Source: Curvibacter sp.
GTDB lineage: Bacteria > Pseudomonadota > Gammaproteobacteria > Burkholderiales > Burkholderiaceae_C
Direction: 5' to 3'
Length of the DNA stretch: 64,000 nt
Assembly: GCA_020248905.1 (NCBI GenBank)
Contig: JADCGR010000006.1
Span: forward strand, 1 to 64,000
Shown here: positions 16,673-26,215 of the stretch, in pieces
Numbering within the stretch: the first letter of the stretch is position 1
How the letters are laid out: the number at the start of each line of letters is the position of its first letter
Notes under the pieces: generated by a model
The model's input: only the letters and a program-made list of their open reading frames with translations
Databases searched by the model: none
Told to the model about the DNA's origin: nothing
Position numbers and translations under genes: made by a program

Positions 16673-19600
16673 TTACATATTGCGACGGTACTGCCCACCA
16701 ACCTCGAACAGCGCCGACGTGATCTGACCCAGGGAGCAAACCCGTACGGCATCCATCAGCACGTCGAACACATTGCGGTTCTCGATCACCGCCTGCTGCA
16801 GGCGCTGCAGCATGGCGGGCGCCTGAGCGGCGTGGCGGGTGTGAAAGTCCTGCAGGCGCTGCAGCTGGCTCTGCTTTTCTTCCTCGGTCGAGCGGGCCAG
16901 CTCCAGCTTTTCGAGCACGGCGTCGCCATGCGGATTGCGGAAGGTGTTCACGCCGATGATGGGTAGTTCGCCCGTGTGCTTGAGCATCTCGTAGTGCATG
17001 CTTTCGTCCTGGATCTTGCCACGCTGGTAGCCGGTTTCCATGGCTCCCAGCACACCGCCGCGCTCGGCAATGCGCTCAAACTCGGCCAGCACAGCCTCCT
17101 CCACAAGCTCGGTCAGCTCCTCAATGATGAAGGCGCCCTGGTTGGGGTTCTCGTTCTTGGCCAGTCCCCATTCGCGATTGATGATGAGCTGAATGGCCAT
17201 GGCGCGGCGCACCGAGTCTTCGGTAGGCGTGGTGATGGCTTCGTCGAAGGCATTGGTGTGCAGCGAGTTGCAGTTGTCGTAGATGGCGATCAGGGCCTGC
17301 AGCGTGGTGCGGATGTCATTGAACTGGATCTCCTGCGCATGCAGGCTGCGGCCGCTGGTCTGGATGTGGTACTTGAGCTTCTGGCTGCGCTCGTTGGCAC
17401 CGTACTTCTCTTTCATGGCCACGGCCCAGATGCGGCGCGCCACACGGCCCATCACCGTGTACTCCGGGTCCATGCCGTTGCTGAAGAAAAAGCTCAGGTT
17501 GGGTGCGAAGTCGTCAATGTGCATACCACGCGCGAGGTAGGCCTCCACCAGTGTGAAGCCATTGGAAAGCGTGAAGGCCAGCTGGCTGATCGGGTTGGCG
17601 CCAGCCTCGGCAATGTGGTATCCCGAGATGGACACCGAGTAGAAATTGCGCACGCTGTGATGGACGAAGTACTCCGCGATGTCGCCCATGACCTTGAGCG
17701 AAAACTCGGTGGAGAAGATACAGGTGTTCTGACCCTGGTCTTCCTTGAGGATGTCGGCCTGCACGGTGCCGCGCACGTTCTCCAACACCCAGGCGCGGAT
17801 TTTTTCGATTTCCGTGTCGGTCGGATCACGGCCGTTGTCGGCCTTGAACTTTTCGATGTTCTGGTCGACGGCGGTGTTCATGAACATCGCCAGGATGGTG
17901 GGAGCAGGGCCGTTGATGGTCATGCTCACGGAGGTGGAGGGGCTGCAGAGGTCAAAGCCGCTGTAAAGCACCTTCATGTCGTCTAGCGTGGCGATGGACA
18001 CACCGGAGTTGCCGACCTTGCCGTAGATGTCGGGTCGAAGGTCGGGGTCGTTGCCGTAGAGCGTCACCGAGTCGAAGGCGGTCGAGAGCCGCTTGGCGGG
18101 CATGCCTTCGCTGAGCAGCTTGAAGCGCCGGTTGGTGCGGAAGGGATCGCCTTCGCCCGCGAACATGCGCGTGGGGTCCTCGTTCTCCCGCTTGAAGGCA
18201 AAGGTTCCCGCAGTGTAGGGATAGCTCCCGGGCACGTTGTCGAGCATGAGCCACTTGAGGATCTCGCCGTGGTCCTCGTAGGTCGGCAGCACGACCTTGC
18301 GGATTGTGGTGCCTGAGAGCGAGCGGGTGGTGAGGGCGGTGCGGATTTCCTTGTCGCGGATCTTCACAACGTACTCGTCGCCGGCATAGGCCTGCTGCAT
18401 GGCAGGCCACTGGGCCAGCAGCTTGCGGGCGTCGGCATCCATTTGCAGCTCGCGGCTCTGGGCGAGATCAATCACGGCCTCGGCCGCCTTGGCGCGGTCG
18501 GGCTTGTCCACGCGCAGCATCTGTGCACTTGCGTTTAGCTGCTGGATCTCCCGTGCCAGGCGTGCCTGGGCACGAGCCCGGCGCTTGTAGCCGCGCACGG
18601 TGTCCGAGATTTCGGCGAGGTAGCGCGTGCGCTGCGCCGGGACGATAGGCGTCTGGTTGCTGCTGTGGCGCACGCTGACGGCAGGCAGGCGCCCCGGCTG
18701 CAGAGGCAGGCCGAGGGCGGCCAGGCGCCCCTTGAGCCCCTGGTACAGAGCCGTGACGCCATCGTCATTGAAGCGCGCGGCCATAGTGCCGTAGACCGGC
18801 ATGGCATCGGGCGGCATGCTCCAGGCCTCGCGGTTGCGCTGGACCTGCTTGGCCACGTCGCGCAGCGCGTCAGCAGCGCCCTTGCGGTCAAACTTGTTGA
18901 TGGCCACGAACTCGGCAAAGTCCAGCATGTCAATCTTTTCCAGCTGGCTGGCGGCACCGAACTCGGGCGTCATCACATAAAGCGGAATGTCCACGTGCGG
19001 CACGATGGCGGCATCGCCCTGGCCGATGCCCGAGGTCTCGACGATGACCAGGTCAAAGCCCGCGCACTTGCAGGCCGCCAGGACGTCGGGCAGGGCCTGG
19101 GAAATCTCGCTGCCGGCATCGCGCGTGGCGAGCGAGCGCATGTAGACCCGGGAGCCGGTATCACCGCCGGGCCGCTCCAAGGCGAGACCCGCCCCCTCGG
19201 GGGGCAGCGAACCACGCGCAGCGGGGGGCGTGGGGGCACGTTGACTCCAGGGGTTGATCGCGTTCATGCGGATGCGATCACCCAGCAGCGCGCCGCCGCT
19301 CTTGCGCCGCGAGGGATCGATGCTGATCACGGCGATGCGCAGTGCATCCGCCTGGTCTAGGCGCAGGCGGCGAATGAGTTCGTCCGTCAGGCTGGACTTG
19401 CCCGCCCCGCCCGTGCCCGTGATTCCCAGCACAGGCGCGGGGCGCGCCGCCGCCTGCGCGCGCAAGGCCTGCAGACGATCGGCGCCAAGAGCGCTGTTCT
19501 CAATGGCGGTGATGAGCTGCGCCAGCGCGCGCCAAGCCAGTTCGCCATGGCCCTGGATTGCCGAGAGGTCTTGAGGGGCGAGCCCGGACAGGTCGCGGTC

Positions 19601-20050
19601 GCAGCGCATGACCATCTCGCCGATCATGCCCTGCAAACCCATGCGCTGCCCATCCTCGGGACTGAAAATGCGGGTGACGCCGTAGTCCTGCAACTCGCGG
19701 ATTTCAGCAGGGACGATGACCCCGCCCCCGCCGCCGAAGACTTGGATGTGTTGGCCGCCGCGCTGACGCAGCAGGTCGATCATGTACTTGAAGTACTCGA
19801 CATGCCCACCCTGATAGGAGCTGACGGCGATGCCCTGCACGTCTTCCTGCAAGGCCGCAGTAACAACCTCCTCCACGCTGCGGTTGTGGCCGAGGTGGAT
19901 GACTTCGGTGCCCATGCCCTGCAGGATGCGGCGCATGATATTGATCGCGGCGTCGTGCCCGTCAAAAAGGCTGGCGGCCGTGACGAAACGCACCTTGTGC
20001 TTGGGGCGGTAGCTGGCCAGGGCCTGGTAATCTGCAGAGAGTTGGGTCAT
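16673..20050 (-). CDS. icmF: Fused isobutyryl-CoA mutase IcmF (B12-binding / GTPase / mutase)
   Basis: A 1125-residue single-chain mutase. The N-terminal cobalamin-binding domain (~20-150) has [17 protein letters not shown] with base-off His32. A MeaB-like G-protein chaperone (~205-520) has P-loop GTGGAGKSS at 212-220, [17 protein letters not shown] and NKFD. The C-terminal ~560 residues are the acyl-CoA mutase barrel ([34 protein letters not shown]). It interconverts isobutyryl-CoA with n-butyryl-CoA (and often isovaleryl-/pivalyl-CoA) using adenosylcobalamin, linking branched-chain and short-chain acyl-CoA catabolism. A GC-rich element adds about 28 residues (271-298) to the G domain. A perfect palindrome 9 bp before the start codon is probably its operator. 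Confidence 0.93.
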   Translation of the reverse strand: MTQLSADYQALASYRPKHKVRFVTAASLFDGHDAAINIMRRILQGMGTEVIHLGHNRSVEEVVTAALQEDVQGIAVSSYQGGHVEYFKYMIDLLRQRGGQHIQVFGGGGGVIVPAEIRELQDYGVTRIFSPEDGQRMGLQGMIGEMVMRCDRDLSGLAPQDLSAIQGHGELAWRALAQLITAIENSALGADRLQALRAQAAARPAPVLGITGTGGAGKSSLTDELIRRLRLDQADALRIAVISIDPSRRKSGGALLGDRIRMNAINPWSQRAPTPPAARGSLPPEGAGLALERPGGDTGSRVYMRSLATRDAGSEISQALPDVLAACKCAGFDLVIVETSGIGQGDAAIVPHVDIPLYVMTPEFGAASQLEKIDMLDFAEFVAINKFDRKGAADALRDVAKQVQRNREAWSMPPDAMPVYGTMAARFNDDGVTALYQGLKGRLAALGLPLQPGRLPAVSVRHSSNQTPIVPAQRTRYLAEISDTVRGYKRRARAQARLAREIQQLNASAQMLRVDKPDRAKAAEAVIDLAQSRELQMDADARKLLAQWPAMQQAYAGDEYVVKIRDKEIRTALTTRSLSGTTIRKVVLPTYEDHGEILKWLMLDNVPGSYPYTAGTFAFKRENEDPTRMFAGEGDPFRTNRRFKLLSEGMPAKRLSTAFDSVTLYGNDPDLRPDIYGKVGNSGVSIATLDDMKVLYSGFDLCSPSTSVSMTINGPAPTILAMFMNTAVDQNIEKFKADNGRDPTDTEIEKIRAWVLENVRGTVQADILKEDQGQNTCIFSTEFSLKVMGDIAEYFVHHSVRNFYSVSISGYHIAEAGANPISQLAFTLSNGFTLVEAYLARGMHIDDFAPNLSFFFSNGMDPEYTVMGRVARRIWAVAMKEKYGANERSQKLKYHIQTSGRSLHAQEIQFNDIRTTLQALIAIYDNCNSLHTNAFDEAITTPTEDSVRRAMAIQLIINREWGLAKNENPNQGAFIIEELTELVEEAVLAEFERIAERGGVLGAMETGYQRGKIQDESMHYEMLKHTGELPIIGVNTFRNPHGDAVLEKLELARSTEEEKQSQLQRLQDFHTRHAAQAPAMLQRLQQAVIENRNVFDVLMDAVRVCSLGQITSALFEVGGQYRRNM
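19157..19240. repeat. GC-rich palindromic element inserted in frame in icmF
   Basis: About 84 bp encode a Pro/Gly/Arg-rich tract (residues 271-298, [20 protein letters not shown] and on) between NPWSQ and SRVYMRSL, where IcmF homologues, as remembered, join almost directly. The DNA has CCCCCTCGGGGGG and a later GCGGGGGGCGTGGGGG. This resembles the intergenic element at 5539-5607. The insertion keeps the frame and no stop is introduced. Confidence 0.7.
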
Positions 20051-20059
20051 GGGGTACTC

Positions 20060-20085
20060 GATTGACGTTTACGTAAACGTCAATC
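20060..20085. promoter_or_regulatory. Perfect 26-bp palindrome before icmF, probable LiuR-type operator
   Basis: The two 13-bp arms are exactly complementary (left arm GATTGACGTTTAC). It contains TTGACGTTTACGTAAACG and sits 9 bp upstream of the icmF ATG. The sequence resembles binding sites described for MerR-family LiuR, which controls branched-chain amino acid degradation in proteobacteria. The fit with an isobutyryl-CoA enzyme supports that. No regulator gene is in the window. Confidence 0.7.
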
Positions 20086-20111
20086 TTACCGTTTCGGGCC
20101 GTTTTCCCCAA

Positions 20112-20140
20112 AAAAAAGAGGCGCATGCGCGCCCCTTTTT
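20112..20140 (-). terminator. Terminator after the dctPQM operon (possibly bidirectional)
   Basis: GGCGC-ATGC-GCGCC forms the core stem, extended by A-rich sequence on the left and CCTTTTT on the right. Reading the minus strand it ends in a run of eight T (20111-20118 complement), 24-50 bp after the dctM stop. It separates the TRAP operon from icmF, whose promoter must lie between it and the start codon. Confidence 0.75.
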
Positions 20141-20163
20141 CCAATTTGACAGTAAATCGCTGA

Positions 20164-22074
20164 TTACTTGTACAGCAACTCCGGCAACCACAGGCCGATG
20201 CCGGGGAAGTTGTAGAGCAGGACGATGGCAATGATCTGGATGCCCATGAAAGGCAGCATGCCTGCAAATATCTGGTTCAGCGTCACATGCGGCGGGCTGA
20301 CGCCCTTGAGGTAGAAGGCTGCCATGGCCACCGGGGGCGACAGGAAGGCGGTCTGCAGGTTCAGGGCCACGAGCAGGCCGAAGAACAGCGGGTCGACCCC
20401 GAAGTTGTCGAGCAGCGGGATGAAGATGGGCATGAAGATCACGATGATCTCGGTCCACTCCAGCGGCCAGCCCAGGATAAAGATGATCACCTGGCTCAGC
20501 ACGAGGAACTCGGTCTTGCTCAGGTTCATGGACATGACCCAGTTCTCCACCAGCTCTTGCCCACCCAGCAGCGCGAAGGCCGCAGAAAAGATGGCCGAAC
20601 CAACAAACAGCCAGCACACCATGGCCGAGGTCTTGGCGGTGAGGAACACGCTTTCCTTGACGACCTCAAGCGTGAGTTGCTTGTAGGCGATGGCAAGCAG
20701 GAAGCCACCCAGCGCACCCACGGCAGCGGCCTCGGTCGGCGTGGCCAGGCCCAGCACAATAGATCCGAGCACGGCAAGGATGAGCACCAGCAGGGGGAAG
20801 AAGCTGGTGAGCAGCATCTTGAACACCTCCAGCCGGGTGAAGCTGAGCAGGGCGTAGTAAAGCACCAGGGCCAGGGCGCCCACAGCCACACCAATCCAGT
20901 AGCCTGTGGGCGCGGGCTGGGTAGTGACCACGTCAGCAGCAGCTGCGGCGGCCGGTTCCTGAACCGCAGCGGGCGCGGCACCTGCCTGCGCGGGCTCGGA
21001 GCCAGGCGGCTCCTGCATACGTTCCTTGTCGGGCTCGGAGCCGGGGGGCGCAGCCAGGCCGTCGTTATCGGCAGATGCACTGCTTTCAGAGCTGCCATCC
21101 ATGGTCTGCAACGCGGTGGCCTCCTCGACGGTGACCGTCGTGACGGAAGCGTAGCTCCACAGTGCGACAAACACAAACAGGAGCAGCGGCAGCAAGACGA
21201 CGCCCAGTTGCTTGAGCAGGTAGCGGGTCGGAACCCCGGCGTTGCTGTGGCCCTTGAGGGCTTTGAGCAGCGCGGGCAGCACGCGCGTGGAATGCGACGG
21301 CGCGATCTTTTCCATCAGCGGCGGCAGCGGGATGTAGCGCTCGGCCTCGGGCAGTGGCGGGGCCATCGAAGGCTTGAGCTTGGCGACGATGATGACGTAC
21401 ACGATGTACAGGCCCGCCAGCATGATGCCGGGGAAGAAGGCACCCGCATACAACTGGACCACGGATACACCGGCGGTGGCGCCGTACACAATGAGCATGA
21501 CCGAAGGCGGGATCAGGATGCCCAGACAGCCGCCGGCTGTGATGGCGCCTGCGGACAGCTTGACGTCGTAGCCGGCGCGCAGCATCTGCGGCAGCGCCAG
21601 CAGGCCCATAAGGGTCACCACAGCACCCACGATGCCCGTGGCCGTAGCGAACACCGCGCAGGTCACTAGCGTCGCAACCGCCAGGGCACCTGGCACACGG
21701 ACCAGGGCCAGGTGCAGGCTCTTGAACAGTTTCTCGATGAGGTTGGCACGCTCGACGAGGTAGCCCATGAACACGAAGAGCGGGATGGAGATCAGCACGT
21801 CGTTGCTCATGACCTTGAAGGCCGAGGCGACCATGAGGTTGAGGGTCTTCGCCGTGTTTTCCTCGTAGGCGATCCACGTGAAGATCATGCCCATGCCCAT
21901 GAGGGTGAAAGCCGTCGGGAAGCCCAGCATGATGGCCACAACCACCAGCGAGAGCATGAGCAGGCCGATGTGGCCATTGGTGATCTTGTCGGCGCTGAGC
22001 AGCATGGTCAGCGCGCCCAGGATGATCAGCCCCATGAGGCTGAACCCGAACCAGAGTTCTTTGCGGATCTTCAT
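20164..22074 (-). CDS. dctM: TRAP transporter large permease DctM with long internal insert
   Basis: A 636-residue inner-membrane protein, the ion-coupled large subunit of a TRAP uptake system. The N-terminal half carries MLLVVAIMLGFPTAFTLMG-like helices and GGCLGILIPPSVMLIVYG (a family hallmark). The C-terminal half has LGLATPTEAAAVGALGGFLL and WPLEWTEIIVIFMPIF. The family is usually ~430 residues. The excess is a ~190-residue segment (about 225-415) with extra membrane helices and an Ala/Pro/Glu-rich hydrophilic stretch in which PPGSEP is repeated. Extended DctM proteins of this kind occur in betaproteobacteria. The start overlaps the end of dctQ by 4 bp. Confidence 0.9.
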   Translation of the reverse strand: MKIRKELWFGFSLMGLIILGALTMLLSADKITNGHIGLLMLSLVVVAIMLGFPTAFTLMGMGMIFTWIAYEENTAKTLNLMVASAFKVMSNDVLISIPLFVFMGYLVERANLIEKLFKSLHLALVRVPGALAVATLVTCAVFATATGIVGAVVTLMGLLALPQMLRAGYDVKLSAGAITAGGCLGILIPPSVMLIVYGATAGVSVVQLYAGAFFPGIMLAGLYIVYVIIVAKLKPSMAPPLPEAERYIPLPPLMEKIAPSHSTRVLPALLKALKGHSNAGVPTRYLLKQLGVVLLPLLLFVFVALWSYASVTTVTVEEATALQTMDGSSESSASADNDGLAAPPGSEPDKERMQEPPGSEPAQAGAAPAAVQEPAAAAAADVVTTQPAPTGYWIGVAVGALALVLYYALLSFTRLEVFKMLLTSFFPLLVLILAVLGSIVLGLATPTEAAAVGALGGFLLAIAYKQLTLEVVKESVFLTAKTSAMVCWLFVGSAIFSAAFALLGGQELVENWVMSMNLSKTEFLVLSQVIIFILGWPLEWTEIIVIFMPIFIPLLDNFGVDPLFFGLLVALNLQTAFLSPPVAMAAFYLKGVSPPHVTLNQIFAGMLPFMGIQIIAIVLLYNFPGIGLWLPELLYK

Positions 22075-22691
22075 TTTTGGGCGCCTTCCTTCACGACGTA
22101 CTTGTCCAGCGCCTGGATGTCTTCGTCTTTCACATGAACCATTTCCTTGAGCTTCTCGACGTCCACTTCCTCAACGTCCTGCTCGCGCGAGGGCCACTCA
22201 CCGTCGCGGATGCACATGATGCAGCGGATGATTTCCACGATGCCCTGCAGCAGCAGAATGCCGCCGGAGAGCGGAATAATGAACTTGAAGGGGTAGACCG
22301 GCAGCGGCTCGGCCGAGAAGGTCTGCTCGCGAATCGCCAGCGACTCGCCGAAGTAGACCCAGCCAGCGTAGGTCAGTGCAGTGATGCCAGGGAGGAAGAA
22401 CAGGAAGTAGAGGATCAGGTCGATGGACGCCTGAGTACGGGGGCGGAAGAATCCGTAAAGCACGTCACCGCGCACGTGGCCGTTCTTGGACAAGGTGTAG
22501 GCGCCAGCCGTCATGAACAGGGTGCCGTACATCATGATCTGGAAGTCAAGCATCCAGGCATGCGGCTTGTTCATCACGTAGCGGGAGAACACCTCCCAGC
22601 TGATCATGAGCGTGAGGATGAGGGCGGTCCACGCAAAGATCTTGCCTATCCAGGTGGAGAGGCGATCGACCGCGAGCAGGAAGTTCTGCAT
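22071..22691 (-). CDS. dctQ: TRAP transporter small permease DctQ
   Basis: A 206-residue inner-membrane protein with four predicted helices. It starts with FLLAVDRLSTWIGKIFAWTA, then ISWEVFSRYVMNKPHAW, the typical DctQ signature of Glu-Val-x-x-Arg-Tyr near helix 1, and KNGHVRGDVLYGFF. The C-terminal ~45 residues are hydrophilic and acidic (REQDVEEVDVEKLKEMVHVK), somewhat longer than usual. It forms the integral membrane complex with DctM, whose start codon overlaps the dctQ stop by 4 bp, so the two are translationally coupled. Confidence 0.9.
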   Translation of the reverse strand: MQNFLLAVDRLSTWIGKIFAWTALILTLMISWEVFSRYVMNKPHAWMLDFQIMMYGTLFMTAGAYTLSKNGHVRGDVLYGFFRPRTQASIDLILYFLFFLPGITALTYAGWVYFGESLAIREQTFSAEPLPVYPFKFIIPLSGGILLLQGIVEIIRCIMCIRDGEWPSREQDVEEVDVEKLKEMVHVKDEDIQALDKYVVKEGAQK

Positions 22692-22777
22692 GTCGTATCC
22701 AGCAGGTCAGTTATATGTCAGGTTGATTGAAAACACCGAGGGCGCTGCGGCTTGCACCACAGCGCCCCCGGCGGGCT

Positions 22778-22798
22778 CGAGCGGATATTATCCGCTCG
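22778..22798 (-). promoter_or_regulatory. Intercistronic hairpin between dctP and dctQ
   Basis: A perfect inverted repeat CGAGCGGATA-T-TATCCGCTCG, centred in the 112-bp gap six bases after the dctP stop. There is no T-run on the coding (minus) strand, so it is more likely an RNA 3'-end protector or attenuator than a full terminator. It would let the abundant binding protein be made in excess of the permease. Confidence 0.6.
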
Positions 22799-22803
22799 GT
22801 TCA

Positions 22804-23913
22804 TCAGGCCTTCTTGCTGAAGTAGTGACGGGCGGCCATCTTGAAGTCGACCATGTAGTCGTTCTGCCAGGCGGTGGTGCGCTCCGCAAACGCCTTCTGG
22901 GAGTCGATTACCTTCTTGAACAGCGCGTTTTCAGCGCCCTTCTTGGCAATGATCTTGTCCCACGAAGCCAGCTGCGCGCGCAGGATGGCATCGGGCGTCT
23001 TGTAGAACTTGACGCCGGCCTTCTTGAGCTCGGTGTAGTCCTTGGAGTTGCGCTCGATGGCCTTCCAGCTCATATCGGCGCTAGCGGCCTGCACGGCGTA
23101 GTCGATGACCGAGCGCAGCTCGGCGGGCAGCGCAGCCAGCTTGTCCTTGTTGAAGAGGATTTCAAACTGCTCGCCCGACTGGTGGAAACTCTGCAGCATG
23201 CAGTTCTTGACGACATCGGGGAAGCCCAGCAGACGGTCGGAGGAGGCGTTGTTGAACTCGGCGCCGTCGATCAGGCCGCGGTCCAGGGCTGGCACGATTT
23301 CGCCACCGGGCAGCGGGTTCACCGCAGCGCCCATGTCGGTGTACATGTCCACCGCCAGTCCCACGGTGCGGAACTTGACGCCCTTGATGTCCTCAACCTT
23401 GGCGATCGGCTTCTTGAACCAGCCGAAGGGCTGGGTGGGCATGGGGCCGTAGAGGTAGGAGACCACGTCCATGTTGATGGACTTGTAGATTTCTTCCAGC
23501 AGGGCCTTGCCGCCGCCGTAGTTGTGCCAGGCGAGGACCATGTTGGGATCCATGCCAAAGGCAGGGCCCGAACCCCACAGGGCCAGGGCCGAGTTCTTGC
23601 CGTAGTGATAGGCCACCACGCCATGTCCGCCGTCGAGCGTGCCCTTGTTCACGGCTTCCAGTAGCTGGAAGGCTGGCACCACGGAGCCCGAGGGCAGCAC
23701 TTCGATCTTGAGCTTGCCACCGGCCATGTCGTTGACCTTCTTGGCGAAATCATTGGCGTACTCGTGGAAGATGTCCTTGGCGGGCCAGGTGCTCTGAAAG
23801 CGCAGGTTGGTGGCGGTCTGGGCGGTGGCCAGCATCGGGGCGGACACGGCGCCAGCGGCAACAGCAACGCCCTTGAGTAGGCTGCGACGGTTCGGGGATT
23901 TGTTATCGGTCAC
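22804..23913 (-). CDS. dctP: TRAP substrate-binding protein DctP (Tat-exported)
   Basis: A 369-residue periplasmic binding protein with a twin-arginine leader (NRRSLLKGVAVAAGAVSAPM, residues 8-27). The mature start is TNLRFQSTWPAKDIFHEYAN. Family hallmarks include GGKLKIEVLPSGSVVPAFQL, VKFRTVGLAVDMYTDMGA with the conserved Arg that binds the substrate carboxylate, and EFNNASSDRLLGF. This resembles the TakP-like group that binds 2-oxo acids with a metal ion, so a 2-oxo- or hydroxy-carboxylate is the best guess for the ligand. First gene of the dctPQM operon, divergent from the exported FAH-like hydrolase gene 261 bp away. Confidence 0.9.
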   Translation of the reverse strand: MTDNKSPNRRSLLKGVAVAAGAVSAPMLATAQTATNLRFQSTWPAKDIFHEYANDFAKKVNDMAGGKLKIEVLPSGSVVPAFQLLEAVNKGTLDGGHGVVAYHYGKNSALALWGSGPAFGMDPNMVLAWHNYGGGKALLEEIYKSINMDVVSYLYGPMPTQPFGWFKKPIAKVEDIKGVKFRTVGLAVDMYTDMGAAVNPLPGGEIVPALDRGLIDGAEFNNASSDRLLGFPDVVKNCMLQSFHQSGEQFEILFNKDKLAALPAELRSVIDYAVQAASADMSWKAIERNSKDYTELKKAGVKFYKTPDAILRAQLASWDKIIAKKGAENALFKKVIDSQKAFAERTTAWQNDYMVDFKMAARHYFSKKA

Positions 23914-24174
23914 GTTAGTCTCCGGTTATAAAAGAAGGATGGGTTGCGCACTGTCGGGCACGCATTCTGCGCCGCAGCGAGGGCACTGGCTTCTAGGGGT
24001 TTACACCAGTATTTCGCAACTTGCGGACGAAACTGCTTGCGCGTTTTCATTCTGCATCAATCGTTGCCAGCCCAATGCGAACCAAGCTGCAATAACCCCT
24101 CTGCGAACTGGTAGAAAGAACGCGGGCGATGCCTTGTCGCCCGTGTCGACACACAGCGATAAAGGAGGCATCTC

Positions 24175-24960
24175 ATGGATCGTCGTCATTTTTTTCAGAA
24201 CTCGGCCCTCGTCGCCACTGGCGCGCTCGCAGGCTGCGCACTGCCAGGCGTGGCGCAAAACAGACCGCGCACCCCCTTTGACGTGAAGGACACCTACATT
24301 CCCATCGTCGGCAGCGAGGAGTTTTTTCCTGTGCGCCGCATCTATTGCATCGGGCGCAACTATCGCGCCCACGCGATCGAGATGGGCTCCAATCCCGACC
24401 GCGAGCCGCCATTCTTTTTTCAGAAGCCCACCGATGCCATCCAGTACGTTGCTGCGGGTACGGTCGCAGACCACCCCTATCCCACGCTTACGAAGAACTA
24501 TCACTACGAGGCCGAACTAGTCGCCTGCCTGGGCAAGGGCGGCAAGAACGTGCCCGTCGACAAGGCCCTGGACCTCGTCTACGGCTACACGCTCGGACTG
24601 GACATGACGCGTCGCGACTTGCAGCGCGCGATGGGCGACGAGAAGAAGCCCTGGGAAATCGGCAAGAGCTTTGACCGATCCGCCCCCATCGGTGCAGTGC
24701 ACCGGCTCGCGCAGACCGGGCACTTTCGGGAGGGCGCCATCTGGCTGAAAGTCAACGGGCAAACCAAACAGAATGCGAACCTGCGCCAGATGATCTGGAA
24801 CGTGGCCGAGCAGATCAGCCGGCTCTCCGAGGCTAACGAGCTGTTTCCCGGCGACATCATTTACTCGGGCACGCCGGAGAACGTGGGTCCGGTCGTCCGG
24901 GGTGACGTGATCGAGATGCACATCGACGGCTTGCCCAATCTGAGCGTGAGGATCGTCTGA
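24175..24960 (+). CDS. Exported fumarylacetoacetate hydrolase-family protein
   Basis: A 261-residue protein behind a strong ribosome-binding site (AAAGGAGG). The C-terminal ~210 residues are a FAH-type C-C hydrolase/isomerase domain: IYCIGRNYRAHAIEMG near residues 57-72, the metal-binding EAELV, YTLGLDMTRRDLQ and FPGDIIYSGTPENVGPV. Unusually, residues 1-38 form a twin-arginine-like leader (DRRHFFQNSALVATGALAGC) with a lipobox at LAGC, so it may be exported and lipidated, whereas family members are normally cytoplasmic. The substrate is probably an acylpyruvate-like compound. It is divergent from the TRAP operon; a shared substrate is plausible but inferred. Confidence 0.85.
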   Translation: MDRRHFFQNSALVATGALAGCALPGVAQNRPRTPFDVKDTYIPIVGSEEFFPVRRIYCIGRNYRAHAIEMGSNPDREPPFFFQKPTDAIQYVAAGTVADHPYPTLTKNYHYEAELVACLGKGGKNVPVDKALDLVYGYTLGLDMTRRDLQRAMGDEKKPWEIGKSFDRSAPIGAVHRLAQTGHFREGAIWLKVNGQTKQNANLRQMIWNVAEQISRLSEANELFPGDIIYSGTPENVGPVVRGDVIEMHIDGLPNLSVRIV

Positions 24961-25060
24961 GGGGCAGCTTCGACCGCCAGCGTCCGGGCGGACACTGGCG
25001 CAGCGTGCGCGTTTTTGCGTATCCTTGGAGTTTGCGGCCCGTTCGCGGGTCAAGACAGCC

Positions 25061-26185
25061 ATGAACCCCATCCAGCTTTTCGATCCGGCCTCCAGCACCT
25101 ACACCTATGTTCTGTTTGATGCAGACAGCCGCGAGGCCCTGATCATCGACCCGGTCGACGCGCAACTTCAGCGTGATCTCGCACTCCTGCGCGAATACGG
25201 CCTGCGCCTTGTGCTCGCCGTGGAGACCCACGCCCATGCAGACCATGTGACCAGCGCTGGCCTGCTGGTGGAACACACGGGTGCGCGCACTGCGGCGCCC
25301 GAGGCCTGTGGCATCCGAACCGCTGCGCTGCAGCTGCATGACGGCACAGAGCTGAGCTTCGGACGCGAACGGCTGCGGGCTCTGCATACGCCAGGCCACA
25401 CGGCAGGCAGCATGAGCTACTTCTGGGAATCGGGCGGGCACCGTCATGTGTTTACCGGGGACACGCTGCTCATCAACGGCTGCGGCCGTACCGACTTCCA
25501 GTCGGGCAGCGCCGAGGCGCTCTACCGCAGCCTCACTGAGGTGCTGTTTTCCCTACCGGACGACACGGTGGTCTGGCCAGGGCACGATTACCACGGACGC
25601 CAGCAAAGCACCATCGGCGCGGAGAAGCGAAGCAACGCGCGCATCGCCGGCAAGTCGCGTGAAGAGTTTCTGGCCTTGATGGCCGGGCTCAATCTGCCGC
25701 GGCCCCAGAGGATTGCCGAGGCCGTGCCGGCGAACCTGCGGTCCGGCCTGCGCCACGACGCTGAGGAAGCCGAACTGTTCGGCGCACGCGCAGCGCAGGG
25801 CTATGCCGGAGATGTTTCTCCGCGCCAGGCCTGGCGCTGGATGGAAGAGGGCAGCGCCCTGATGGTGGACGTGCGCACCGACGCCGAACGCGAATGGGTG
25901 GGATTTGTGCCCGGCGCACTCGGCATCGCGTGGAAACAGTGGCCCGGTATGGCGCCCAACGCCGACTTTGACCGCCTGCTGCTGGCCGCCGCGACGCCCG
26001 GCAAGAAGATCGTGATGCTCTGCCGAAGCGGTGTGCGCTCGGTGGCGGCCGCCCGGCGAGCGACGGAGCTGGGATTGGAGGCCTACAACGTGCTCGAGGG
26101 TTTTGAGGGTGATCCCGATGACCAGGCCCAGCGCGGCCACCGCAGCGGTTGGCGTTACCATGGCCTGCCCTGGCGGCAGGGCTGA
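25061..26185 (+). CDS. Persulfide dioxygenase-rhodanese fusion (ETHE1-type)
   Basis: A 374-residue cytoplasmic protein. The N-terminal metallo-beta-lactamase-fold dioxygenase domain (~1-235) has THAHADH at 56-62, TPGHTAGS, FTGDTLLINGCGRTDFQ and VWPGHDYHGR, the ETHE1 pattern with a mononuclear iron site. The C-terminal rhodanese domain (~270-374) has LMVDVRTDAEREWVGFVPGA and active-site Cys321 in CRSGVRS. Such fusions oxidise glutathione persulfide to sulfite and make or use thiosulfate, so the role is sulfide detoxification. The start at 25061 is chosen because earlier in-frame codons lack family similarity. No sulfide:quinone oxidoreductase is adjacent. Confidence 0.9.
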   Translation: MNPIQLFDPASSTYTYVLFDADSREALIIDPVDAQLQRDLALLREYGLRLVLAVETHAHADHVTSAGLLVEHTGARTAAPEACGIRTAALQLHDGTELSFGRERLRALHTPGHTAGSMSYFWESGGHRHVFTGDTLLINGCGRTDFQSGSAEALYRSLTEVLFSLPDDTVVWPGHDYHGRQQSTIGAEKRSNARIAGKSREEFLALMAGLNLPRPQRIAEAVPANLRSGLRHDAEEAELFGARAAQGYAGDVSPRQAWRWMEEGSALMVDVRTDAEREWVGFVPGALGIAWKQWPGMAPNADFDRLLLAAATPGKKIVMLCRSGVRSVAAARRATELGLEAYNVLEGFEGDPDDQAQRGHRSGWRYHGLPWRQG

Positions 26186-26215
26186 GACACACCACGGTCC
26201 CTCACGATTTCCAGC

